Assembly: GCA_034008185.1 (NCBI GenBank) | Contig: CM067082.1 | Location: 98,761,311 to 98,825,310, forward strand | DNA from: Gorsachius magnificus | Lineage: Eukaryota > Chordata > Aves > Pelecaniformes > Ardeidae | Direction of reading: 5' to 3' | DNA: 64,000 bases | Shown here: piece by piece, positions 26,222 through 36,382 of the stretch | Layout of the letters: every line of letters starts with the position of its first letter | Numbering within the stretch: position 1 is the stretch's first letter | Position numbers and translations under genes: made by a program | The notes under the pieces: generated by a model | Told to the model about the DNA's origin: nothing | Databases searched by the model: none | Seen by the model: the letters and a program-made list of their open reading frames with translations, nothing else

Positions 26222-27058
26222 TTGCTCATGTGCTCAGGGAATAGCCGATCGCCAGCGCCAGCTGGGGTCAGGAAGGAATTTTCCCCCAGGGCAGATTGGC
26301 ACTGGGCCCCGGGGGTTTTTTGCCTTCCTCTGCAGCACCGAGCAGGACTGCTTTTGGCAGGGCTCCTCCGCTCCCTTCTGGCTGCCTTACTGCCTGCTGC
26401 TCATGCGCCACGAAGATGGCCTCTCGTGTCCTGCAGCTGGGGGAGGAAGGCTTTTTTCTTCCCCCAGGTTGAGCTAGCAACTGTCCCTGGGGGTTTTTTG
26501 CCTTCCTCTGCAGCACTCAGCACGGCCCCTTGCCAGGGCTCCTCCTTTGGGTCACTTTGGCTGGGGGCCTGCTGCTCCTGCTCCACGCAGGTGGCCCTCG
26601 TGCCCCGCATCCGGGGGGAGGAAGTTTTCGAGAGTCCCAGGGTGGGCCCCAGGGGGGCCCCCGGGCCTTGCTTCTTGTCCTCTGTAGCATTGAGCACGGC
26701 CCCTTCTTGTCAGGGCTCCTCTGGGCCCTTGCGGCTCCCTTCTTGCCCCCTCCCTGGCGCCCCAAGGCCCACGCCTGCCCTGGCGCTCTCTGCCTCTCTG
26801 GCCCACTGCAAGTTTGGAGCGGGCCAGCTCTGCTCTTCCCTTGGCTCCGTCTCCCCAGGGGTTCTTGCCTGTGCAAAACAACAGCCTGCGCTTGCAAGGG
26901 CTCCAGGCTTGCTGCACCACCAGCAGCTGCCACTTTTCAGCTCGCCCTGCATGCAACACCAGCGCGGGACAGGCACCAGAGCACTTTTTAGCCATCACTG
27001 GCCAAGGCGCACAGCCCAGCAAGTTTTGGAAGGCCAAAAGCGTACTTGTCATTGCTAG
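26222..27058 (+). CDS. Hypothetical 278-aa open frame in the TATA unit (doubtful)
   Basis: The longest frame on the sense strand of the candidate transcription unit. The predicted protein is hydrophobic and rich in Leu, Ser, Pro, Ala and Cys, with no domain, motif or signal peptide I can recognise. The tandem repeat units beneath it are read in different frames, and antisense frames of up to 195 aa overlap it. Both are expected from GC-rich composition alone. Several short frames, including the better-placed 82-codon one at 25890, lie upstream of it, which would hinder its translation. I list it because it is the best coding candidate in the unit, but consider it more likely noncoding. Confidence 0.12.
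   Translation: MLMCSGNSRSPAPAGVRKEFSPRADWHWAPGVFCLPLQHRAGLLLAGLLRSLLAALLPAAHAPRRWPLVSCSWGRKAFFFPQVELATVPGGFLPSSAALSTAPCQGSSFGSLWLGACCSCSTQVALVPRIRGEEVFESPRVGPRGAPGPCFLSSVALSTAPSCQGSSGPLRLPSCPLPGAPRPTPALALSASLAHCKFGAGQLCSSLGSVSPGVLACAKQQPALARAPGLLHHQQLPLFSSPCMQHQRGTGTRALFSHHWPRRTAQQVLEGQKRTCHC
26259..26785 (+). repeat. Tandem repeat, three diverged ~175-bp units
   Basis: Units start at 26259 (cagctgggg), 26434 (cagctgggg) and 26607 (gcatccgggg). Each runs in the same order: a ggaagg-type purine stretch, a cccccagg or tcccagg block, a G-run, and a pyrimidine tract leading to cctctgcagcac or cctctgtagcat. Then comes cagggctcctc, a ctgctgctc-type stretch, and a ggcc(t)ctcgtg-type end. The cctctg landmark falls at 26327, 26505 and 26679, giving steps of 178 and 174. 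Units 1 and 2 share the longest identical runs. Divergence is high enough that this is not a recent expansion. Confidence 0.8.
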
Positions 27059-27349
27059 CTGTCCTACTTTGGAAAATACCCCATGGTACCACACACCTCC
27101 TCTTTTTTTTCTTCCACTTTTGTGCCTGGTCAGTACCAATGCCCATTCTTCAAGTTCTCAGTCTTCAGGAAACAGGGATAGCTTGGCTTGTATTCCTGCT
27201 GCTGCTTTCTGTGGCTCTGTGGCTTTCCCGTGCCAGACTGCAAGGGATGCTTTTTCAAGCCAATCTGAAGAACACACCAGCCTGCTCCTGGCTGCATGTG
27301 CACCTTGTGTTTGTGCTTATAAGCTTTGGCTCTGTAATGGAATCAGAAA

Positions 27350-27410
27350 AATAAAATAAAATCAAATCTTGTAAGCTTTGTGATTTGTGTTCTTGAAAGT
27401 GTTTTTGGAG
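27350..27410 (+). terminator. Double poly(A) signal with GT-rich downstream element
   Basis: Two overlapping AATAAA hexamers at 27350-27355 and 27355-27360 are followed within 20-50 bases by the GT-rich stretch tttgtgatttgtgttcttg. This is the full layout of a vertebrate cleavage and polyadenylation site. It closes the unit that begins at the TATA box 1.67 kb upstream. Confidence 0.55.
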
Positions 27411-27466
27411 CTGAAAAGCACCTGGGCATTTCAGGCAAATAACAGGCTTATCGTTAGTCAACTCAT

Positions 27467-27690
27467 TGTGAGTGAAGAGCTGAGTTGGAAGGGACCTACA
27501 GCTGTCATTGAGTCCAACTGACCACTTCAAGGCTGACCAAAAGTTAAAGCATATTATGAAGGACATTGTGTAAATGCCTCTTAAACACTGACAGGCATGG
27601 GGCAGGCATTTCTAGGGGAAGTGGCTCTCAGCTTCTCTGTGCCATTGATTAGTTTCTTGACTGCTGTGGAGAGTGGCAAAGCAATACTTC
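27467..27690 (-). mobile_element. CR1 LINE remnant, 3' end
   Basis: Antisense CR1 of an older subfamily. It opens with gagttggaagggacctaca and gagtccaact, followed by the 3' UTR and C-terminal region landmark aatgcctcttaaacactgacaggcatggggc. The tail has decayed and sequence similarity fades past about 27640, so the outer boundary is uncertain. Confidence 0.8.
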
Positions 27691-28271
27691 AGTGATGGTC
27701 TGAACTGTGTATGAACAATATGGGCAGCAAGAATGCTTCTTTGGTATCAGGAGAAACCAGGATGTTGCTAAACTGAATGTTGGAAAGTACTATAGTGGGA
27801 ACCAAGTACTTTAAGTTATGATACTTGGTCTCTAGATTCTTACAGCCAAAACCTTGAGTTAATTTGCACTTTTGAGATAAAGAATAGTCAGTAAATGTCC
27901 AAAACTATAGTTTGCGTGATTTCTGTCTAGATCAGATAGTTTTTAATAAGTTGCATAATAAGAGAGCGCCAGAATGCCTTAATGTTCCTATTCCAAAGTC
28001 TGAGAAAACAATGAATTTTTATAGCTAGGAGACCTATTCTGTTGGCTAATACCAACTACCTTCTCACCATTGCAAGGAAGAAGTGGTAGACTTACACTCA
28101 GTAGAGCAAGCAATCAGTTTTACCCTAATTCTCTGGTGTTTATTCATAGAGAAGTCCTAAATCCAGATAGTAACAGATGATGTACATTTTTTTCTTAAAA
28201 AGGAAGCTAATTTACAAGTCAATTATGAAGGAATTGAAATTGCTGTTGCAAAAATAAACCAAGTACATTTT

Positions 28272-28326
28272 GTTATTTGTGACTGATGCTTTTAGTTATT
28301 TGTGACTGATGCTTTTAGTTATTTGT
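28272..28326. repeat. 23-bp tandem duplication, 2.4 copies
   Basis: The unit gttatttgtgactgatgctttta occupies 28272-28294 and 28295-28317 without a mismatch. A partial third copy follows at 28318-28326. Identity of the two full copies means a recent slip or duplication. Confidence 0.9.
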
Positions 28327-30711
28327 TATTATGGTTTGCTTTTTTTGTTCGGCAATTTACAGTGGGTCTCCCACATATTATTGCAAATTAGCCTACTTTG
28401 CTGGATAACAAATACTTTTATCTCTTCACTAAACAAAAGACTGCATAAAATGAATAATAGTAATATTAGTATGTGAAAAACCTAGTGCTCCAAAAAGCCA
28501 TTATAAGTACACTTGAACAATAATTACAGGGAACAATGCCTCTGCTCCTTAAAATTTGTCATAGAAATTGTGATAGCACTAAACTTGATTAAAATCTGGG
28601 ACACTTTAGAACGCCACTTACTTAAAGACATTACCAAACCATGTCTTCCCTCTTTACAAATAAACACACAAAAATACCCTCCAAAGCTGAAAATGTGTTC
28701 ATTTTTCTCTGTTTTCATATATTGGTTTCTGGAAACAAGGTATTCCCACTTAACTATTATTACTGCACATATCTGTATGAACCACATGGACTCCAGTTAT
28801 ACCACATGGCAAGACAACAAAACTAAATTATTTGTCAAGAGCTATAGGTAGTGTTTGGGCCCAAGATGCTATATCCAGGTTAAGTGCTATGCCATGCTAT
28901 GCACTCCTCAGCACCATGCAGATCAGTTTTTAGTTCCCGCTAGCTTTATTTTTTCTGCTGAAGACAGAAAATGGCATAAATTTTGATCCTTTGACACAGG
29001 CTTGGCTGTATGCTTGGGAAGGATTACTTACATTTAATATTATGGCAATTTTGTTAAATCAGATAGTCAAAGAGTACACTACCCCCCCATGTGTGCCATT
29101 TAAGGCTATCTGTCAAGATCATGCTATGCCAGTAGGGAGAATAATGTTAAATAATACAAACGATTCCCAAGGCAACTAATCCCTAAGGAACAACATATGA
29201 AAACATTTGAAAATAATTCTAATGGCATTAAGGTCAGTAAATCACACAGATGGATTGTACACCCTCACAGTATGCACTGTGAACGGTTAATTCACAACCT
29301 GTAAAGTTGTAGGCTGAACACAGACCGGGTTCTAGACTGGAGACATTTTTCATCTGTTCTTACCACTAAATATGATACTGATCTTTCCTTTTGTTTCCAT
29401 GTTGTGAAAGGTGATATGATAAAACTAGGACTAATGATTACCAAGATGGTCTAGACAATGTATGCTCAGGCTTTTTTTGGACCTTGCCACGCTCAAGAAA
29501 GCACTTGAAATAAAGCAGATGAAAGCCCATGTCCAATAGATTGTCTTAACTGGAAGATTTACCACACTTTAGAACATGTAAGTGAATAAAATGCTAAGTG
29601 CAGCTTAGTTTTCTACGTGTACAGTCTTGGTTTTGCCTAATATTTAACATCAATCTCATTTGTCGATGTCTGACAATAACTGCTGCATCACTGTAGCCAA
29701 GCTCCACCACGAAAGACGGTCTACATACACAAGCTGAGGTCAGCTGGTGCAAACGTGCTTGCTCGAGAAGCTTTTTAGCATAAACTTTGGCATATGCTTT
29801 TTGGCATACACATGAAAAACTTCCTTTTGGTTTAAAACATCCTGAATACCATTATTTAATGTTGGAAATGCAACTGAGATTTATTTTCAGTAGCAGATTA
29901 CCATTCTTTGCTTACCAGTAGAGTACACCCTACTCCAGAAATTTCCAGAAAAGCTAGTGTCCAAATGAAGAAAGTACACATACAGGTGTTTTTAGGTTGT
30001 AAACCTACGTTCTCACACCTTATTTATCTGATGTATTGTTATGTATGGCTCTGAGTTTCAAAATGAAATTTTAGTCAGGAATGAACACCATGAGGAGGAA
30101 ATACAAGTTAATATTTGTTAAACTGATCTCTAATGAGCCAGAATTTTCATTTGCTCTTTAAGTGACTCAATCACCATCATTAAAGCCTCCATTAGTTCAG
30201 AACTGTGATCTATTCTCAGTTTACTTCTGATTAAATAAACAGTAAAATTATCCTAACCTCTAACAGAGTGATTCATATATCAGTTTTTAAATTTTTTTTC
30301 AAAGCAATACTCACCTCCCTTATAAAGGTAATTTAAAGTCAAGTGATTCCCATTTTTTTTCCCTTTCAATTTTTATGGATTTAAGGAGCTGTGTGAAACT
30401 AACTATTGTTAGTGCAACTGTCCCATCTTAGCCTCTTCTTTCTTGTTAGGACTTTGAGAATTTAATTAAAAGTAGGAGTTAAAGACCTCTACAGATTTTT
30501 GCCTATTAAGTTTAGACAGCCATTTTTACAAATCATTACAAATAACTGAATTAAAGACGCTAGTGCCCTGACTGCTTCACGTTGGGGAGGCTGGTCAGAA
30601 GGGTTGTGTGATCTTCTTCAAGGACATGTGGTGGCCATTGTTTTTGTTTGCCATCCTTTCTACCCTGCAAAATTCCAGGCACAAGTGATGAGTTGCATTA
30701 AATTCTTGCTA

Positions 30712-30750
30712 AATAAAAGCTGTGCTGTAAATGTGGTGGTGCTGGGATGG
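30712..30750 (+). terminator. Possible poly(A) signal with GT-rich tail
   Basis: AATAAA at 30712-30717 followed by tgtgctgtaaatgtggtggt, a GT-rich downstream element. No gene is recognised upstream. AATAAA is frequent in AT-rich DNA, so this could be chance or the 3' end of an unrecognised plus-strand transcript. Confidence 0.2.
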
Positions 30751-33038
30751 GAGGAGATAATGGGTACGTGCTGAGCCCTGGCTGCAGCAGGTAGCATAGT
30801 CCATGTGTGCCATTAGGCAGCAAGTGATGTGCAAGTGTGTTGGGGGGTCATGGGGAAGCATTGGGGCTCCTGCCCTCTTCCCATAAGCTGGTTTTCAGAA
30901 TATTTTTGTTGAAGCGGTCATTAATGCACTGATGTTGCTCCACTGGTAGCCAGCGGTGCCCAGAGTGGATGGTGTCTGTGCTTCCAAAGGCAGTGAATTG
31001 GTTGAGGGGGAGGAAGAGGAAAGGAATCTTTCAATAATGGGATCTTAACAAGCATAGCTTCTGTTTCAGTATAGCTGGAGGGTTTTGAAATGTCCTGCTT
31101 TTAACCTGGAAATGTACTGTATAGCACAGCACAAGTTTTTTTCAGAGCTGGGTTAGGTCTATCGCTCCATATTTGTGCAGCCAAATTTTGGCTAGACTGA
31201 ATTTTAGAGGTGCTGAGGAAATGTAAGTTTCCATGTGTGCTGTAGGTGTTCAGCACTGAAGGTGCTTTATTGAAGCGCCTAATATTTATGGCTCCAAGTT
31301 TGAAAATGTGATCCTTTTTTAAAAAAAGCACAGAAGCTTTGTAAGATTATTCTTCCATGACTATGAGGAGCGTAGTCTTTGGCTGCAGTGTGTTCCTTAC
31401 AGCTGCTGCCTTTTCTCTTCAGCTCTGAGTGTCGCTAGTGGGAAGTGCAAACTTCTATGACGAAAATTTTTACAGCAGCTCTTGACTTCTCTTTGGGGTG
31501 TGTGCCAGAGAAAAACTGATCAATGAAGGAGTCAAATGCACAGTGCCTGTAGCAGGTGCAGTCTGAATTTCTATAAAGTATAAAATACCAAAAGTATTTA
31601 CAAAAATATTGTCTAACAGAAAGCAATCAGGTGGTCAGATCAAAGCCACCAACGTACCAAAATAGATCAACAGCAGGAACACCACACTGGTTACAACTAA
31701 CTAAGCATGTTAACACTTCTGTTTATTTTACAAGACCATCACAAGAGAGAATCTAAGAGCCTTTCAGTGATAATTTAGTTCAATTCTCTTCACAGTACAT
31801 CCATGTTGTAGGGAGGTACTATTTTTGTAAGTGAAACTGCAAGAGGCCCTGAAAGTCTTAAGTATCCTATTTTTTATATCTACAGATGAAGGCAAGTACA
31901 CAGGGACATTTCCCAAAGCACAGAGGTTCCTAGCCCCTCTTGCTTTAAACAGAAGTTAGGCAACAGATATGCTGTTAAAAATACTACCCAGATTTCAATT
32001 TGCAAGTTGAAGTAGATACATTCCTTTTCAAAAGCCTGCACAAGCTAATTCCTTCCCTCTTGTTCGTTTCCTCATAGCTCTGCAGGATTTGCTCTGGGGA
32101 AAAAAAATAAAAATAGAGAAACCTTCAGTACTGAAAACATTTGGAAAAATATGGTGAGTCAGAGAAATATATTATGTTCATTAACAAGCGATGTACTGGT
32201 AGATGGAGGCAGTGCAGAGAAGGGTACATGTTGAAGTAACACTTAATTGTCTCCTCGCCTGAACCGTAGCATGCTCCCAGCCGGACAGGGACAGGCAGGG
32301 AGCTGGTCTTTAAAATCACAGGCCTTTTAATACTGAATATAGCAGAAGGATCTATTCACTACCTCTGTGTTTAAATGTTGATGCAAAGCAAATATTTATG
32401 AACTTAAACACCACAGGCTGTGCAGGGATTACTAGATGCAGAAATGCGTTTCAGGGAGGGACTCAGCTCCTTTGTCAGCTCCTTTGTGAATTGAGGTTGT
32501 TCTCTGTTCTGCATCTGTCAGTGAGCTGGCCATGTTTTCTGACCCCCATTTTAGCCAGCAGTTGCTGGGACTTTAAGGGAAACAACTGCCAGCAAAAGTT
32601 GAATGTAGACAGAGTATAGAGGAATAGCTTGGACAAGGCATCTTACCTTCATGCTGCTATAATGAAGCAGTGTAAATCCCACCGCCCCTGCCCAGCAATG
32701 GACCTGCTCAAGCCCTGCAGCTCTCCTACCCCGTTCTGGCTCTGGGAAATGAGATCAAAGCCAGGAAGGGGAAGAGCAGTTCCTCTGCAGAATGGGATAG
32801 ATGTTGTTGGCCTGTGAAGCTACGCCTACTTTTCACGAGCAGCTTGAAGCCTTCTCCACTTGGTTATGAACTCTGTCTTTAGTGCTGGGTCTACCTGTCG
32901 TGGTTTAACCTGGCTGGCAACTAAGCACCACGCAGCCGCTTGCTCACTTCCCCCCTCCCTCCGTGGGATGGGGGAGAGAATTGGAAAAGAAAAGTAAGAC
33001 CCGTGGGTTGAGATAGAGACAGTTTAATAAGAGAGAAG

Positions 33039-33068
33039 AATAACAATAACAATAATAATAATAATAAT
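33039..33068. repeat. (AAC)n/(AAT)n repeat inside the LTR
   Basis: A short AAC then AAT trinucleotide run. Such a run is a usual feature of this LTR family and varies in length between copies. Confidence 0.85.
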
Positions 33069-33210
33069 GGTAAGAAAATATACAGAATATATAAAACAAG
33101 TGATGCACAATGCAATTGCTCACCACTCGCTGACCAATGCCCAGCCTGTCCCGAGCCGTGATCACTCAGCCCGAGCTGTGACCACTCTGCCCACGACCGA
33201 CCGACTAACG

Positions 33211-33238
33211 CCCCCCCCGCCCCCCCCCCCCCCCCCCC
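33211..33238. repeat. C-run inside the LTR (C8-G-C19)
   Basis: Eight C, one G, then nineteen C. It sits in the R/U5-side part of the LTR. Homopolymers of this length are prone to sequencing and assembly errors, so the exact length is doubtful. Confidence 0.85.
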
Positions 33239-36200
33239 GAGCATGACGTTATATGGTATGGAGTAGCTCTTTGGTCAGTTTGGGTTAGCTGTCCTAGCTG
33301 TGCTGTACTCCCAGCTTGTTATGCACCTGGCCGAGCAGGAGAAGCTCAAAAAGTCCTTGAGCAGTCTGAGCACTACTTGGCAACAACTAAAAACATCAGC
33401 GTGTTATCAACATTCTTCTAGCACTGAATCCAAAGCACAGCACTATGCTAGCTTCTGTGAAGAAAATTAGCTCTATCCCAGCCGAAACCAGGACACTAAC
33501 ACAGAAAGGCAAGAAAACATTGACATCTGCACAGCTGTTAAATATGCCCAGGGAAGGAATTTTGTTTGAAACAGAAGAAGCTGAAAAATTGTCATTTTAC
33601 CTCAGAAAAATGCTAAGTTTCCTTTTTTAAATTGTAAAAAAGTTGCTCTATTGTTGTTACACAGTAATCACCAATTCAGCTGCAATTACTTTATAATATC
33701 GTAATCTCCATAGGTATTGATTAGTGAGGAACTTAGCTCTGAAAAGCTGAGGAGTCCAAAAGCCATTAGAGCTACATTGTGTAGTAATCATTCCCTTTTT
33801 AAATAAAGGCAGGTGCTTTGTAACTTCCTCAGCCCTTTCGTTTCTATCACTAAAAAGCAATGACAGTCGCCATATATATTTTCTTTTTCCCTTCTCTCCA
33901 TTGTCTGTGTTTAATAATCTTTCTTTTTAATGTTGTACAATGTTGGCTTTTTTTCAGTTTTGATCCTAAACTTTATAAAAGGCCAAATAACATTTCCTGT
34001 TAAAAAAACCCAGCAAAACTGTTGCTGGACATTTTTCATTGCATTTCTGGGTATTTTTCATTCCCAAATGTTTTCTCTCTGATACTTCTCTTCTCATATG
34101 GAATTTGGTATCAGTCTTTTGCACTTTTGCTCACCCATATTTCTCTTTTCCAGTTATCAGTGTCTTTTTACTGCCGCTTATTCTCCCAAACTTCCTTTAC
34201 CTCTGTCTTCTGTTTGCTTTATCCCACGAGCTTTACCTTTGAGAATCATGAATGATACCACTCAGAACAAGACAGAAAATGTTGAGGTTAACTTCAAAGA
34301 CTGAAAGACAATCCTTGGAATATGAAAAAGAGAAAATATAATTTGTGTGAAGGCTAGGCTCAGGGGATAGTTTCAATTAATCAAAAATTCTTTGATCTTG
34401 GAGAACCTCAAACAGAAGATAAGCATTATGCAAAATGTAATGGATGTGCTTATTGATGCCTTTGGTGAATCAGGTTAATACCCATAGCTGCATTTTACAG
34501 TTAAACACACAGAAAAAAGTCCTATTCCTGGACTTAGACTTGATATTAATTTAGGCCTATATGCTTATATAAGATTTCTCACAGCAAATTTTATTGAAAC
34601 AGAGAACAAGGTTTACAAAGCTGAATTTCTTATTGTGCACAGCTATATCTCAATTTAGTAACCTAAAAGAAAAACAGCAGGCTGATTTTCGGAGATATGG
34701 AGAACTCCACAGCCTTTCCACAGCTTAAATGCAACGACCAGACTCAGTGGCTCTGGCAAACAGACCAACTTTATTAGAGCAGCTGAAGTTAGGCAACCAG
34801 TTTTGAAATGCTTGTCTCTAAGAGCTTGCTACAAGTTGCATAGAAAACCTGGGAGAGCAGTCATTCAAATGTGGGTTTTCCAGCTTTCAACTCCGTTCAT
34901 TAATCATGGGTCAGTCTTGGGTTTTTTAATCCCATCGAGTGGAGTGTCACTATGGATAGGTTTACAAAATACAAACAGGCAAATAATTTTGAATGCAGCA
35001 TGCCCAAATTTTCATAGGATGTTTCCATTGTAAGCTCTGTTTCAGCTTGCATTCCTGCAGAGTTATCATTTCAGAAGCTACAGTAATGTGACAGAGGCCG
35101 GTAAGGATATGACTGGTTCAGCTCCATATTATCTGAAAGCTAGATTAAATCTATGCATACACAATGATCTCTTTTGGCATTGCCTATAACTTCAAATTCC
35201 TTCCCAGATCTCAAAAATACTGTGAAAAGACTATGTCTGTTTATGAACGGCAGAAGCAAGGTCCCAAGAAGTGGGGTGGTTGGCTTGGGCTGTAGCCAAA
35301 AGCAGGTGCTGCATCTTCTTGCTCTGCTGCTGCTGGTCAGCTCTTTGGGCCATGGTGCCTGATGCCAGCAGGATGGCTGCCTGCATAACGGTGAGTGGCA
35401 GCAGCAGAAAGGAGGCCAGTATGGAGGGAGGAAGGCTCACTGAGGACTCACCTTACCCTTGATGTTGCAGCCTCAGGGGAAGAGGTGTTGCCTTCCTAGG
35501 GTTCAGCAGGGACCTGTGTGAAGCCTACCCGAGGAGGAGGGTGAGAGGCAGGGGAGTTCACCTCCAAGGTTGTAATCTTGCTGCTCGGTGATGACATGTT
35601 CGTTAGGCTGTAGCAGAGGTGGGGTGGACAACAGAAGCAGGTATGACCTGAGCTGGTTAAGCTGTTCTGGAGGATTGGGATTGCAAGAGGAGAGAGTGAA
35701 AAAAAGACTGACACATCAGAATGGCACCCTCTTAATTTGAACCAGCTTTCTAATCAGACTCCCTGTAGAGCATGAAGAACAAATTTACTGCTTGGGATTA
35801 CCTTGAATCAATTCAAGTAATGCGTAGAAAATACTACGAAAAGATGCTCAAATAAACCGAATTATTCACCTGCAAGATACTGGCCTGTTTTTATCTTTAT
35901 TGCTGCATTTGCTGTGACTTAGTAATGGAAAATTATTAGAATAAGCTATATATGATCCATCAGCTATGAGGATAAACCCGATACCTGTTCTGGGGTGCTT
36001 GTTTTTTCTGGCAGGAGTCATTTTGTAATGACCCAAGTATCCCAAGCCAGGCAAATGCCAGTGATGCTATCACGCCTAGGCTATGCGGGATGGGCTGTGA
36101 TTGCCAGCCTTGCACCGCGGCGACAAATACTGTGCTGGCAAGGGATAAATCAAACCTGAACTCCTCTGGCTGGCGCTCAGCTCCAGCAAAGTCCATGACA

Positions 36201-36287
36201 CCAGGAGCAGCTCAGGGAAGAACTCAGGCAAGATTTAGTCCTTGTGTTAGATGTCATGGGTTTGGGTTTGCTCCCTCTCTTTGCAAT

Positions 36288-36331
36288 GTTACAAGTAAAA
36301 ATAAAAGTACTGTTACAAGTACAAATAAAAG
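36288..36331. repeat. 24-bp tandem duplication carrying two AATAAA hexamers
   Basis: Gttacaagtaaaaataaaag at 36288 recurs as gttacaagtacaaataaaag at 36312, period 24, with one mismatch over 20 bases. Each copy contains AATAAA. No GT-rich element follows closely, so function as a poly(A) site is doubtful. Confidence 0.8.
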
Positions 36332-36363
36332 GTAGCACAGAAATGCCAAGATCCTAAAGATTT

Positions 36364-36382
36364 TATATATATATATATATAT
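36364..36382. repeat. (TA)9 microsatellite
   Basis: A perfect alternating TA tract in AT-rich DNA. Confidence 0.95.

Larger units (their letters stand above)
25712..27375 (+). other. Candidate transcription unit with internal 175-bp repeats (RNA gene or novel gene)
   Basis: Between the TATA promoter (25682) and the double AATAAA (27350-27360) lies 1.66 kb of GC-rich DNA read as one unit. I do not recognise a product. A 9-codon upstream frame starts at 25719. A good Kozak context precedes an 82-codon frame at 25890-26138. The longest frame is 26222-27058 (278 aa, rich in Ser, Pro, Leu and Cys). The tandem repeats at 26259-26785 do not keep that frame: the first step between equivalent positions is 178 bases, not a multiple of three, so equivalent sequence is read in different frames. 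This argues against selection on a repeat protein and favours a long noncoding RNA, or a decayed gene. A later stretch, about 26790-26890, looks like a weak fourth copy. Start and end are predicted from signals, and splicing is possible. An expression check would decide. Confidence 0.4.
27691..32895. other. AT-rich noncoding stretch before the LTR
   Basis: No recognised exon or RNA gene. It holds a 23-bp tandem duplication near 28.3 kb and a plausible stand-alone poly(A) signal near 30.7 kb. Plus-strand frames at 28513-28851 and 28991-29179 are short and show no certain family resemblance. Confidence 0.5.
32896..33495 (-). mobile_element. Solo LTR of an avian endogenous retrovirus (ERVL-like)
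   Basis: A 600-bp LTR with terminal TG...CA. Read on the minus strand it starts tgtcctggtttcggctggga and ends ggttaaaccacgaca, a pattern I know from a common avian LTR family. Flanking pentamers ctacc (32891-32895) and ctaac (33496-33500) form a 5-bp target duplication with one mismatch; 5 bp fits the ERVL class. In sense orientation an ATTAAA poly(A) signal lies at 33028-33023. No gag, pol or env lies beside it, so the internal part was lost by LTR-LTR recombination. It contains an AAC/AAT repeat (33039-33068) and a C19 run (33220-33238). The TATA region seems shortened next to the C-run, which may leave the promoter weak. Confidence 0.85.

Noticed and set aside
28991..29179. 62-aa plus frame with a faint retroviral-protein feel
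   Set aside because: No retroviral motif, LTR or neighbouring gene nearby. The similarity is impression only.
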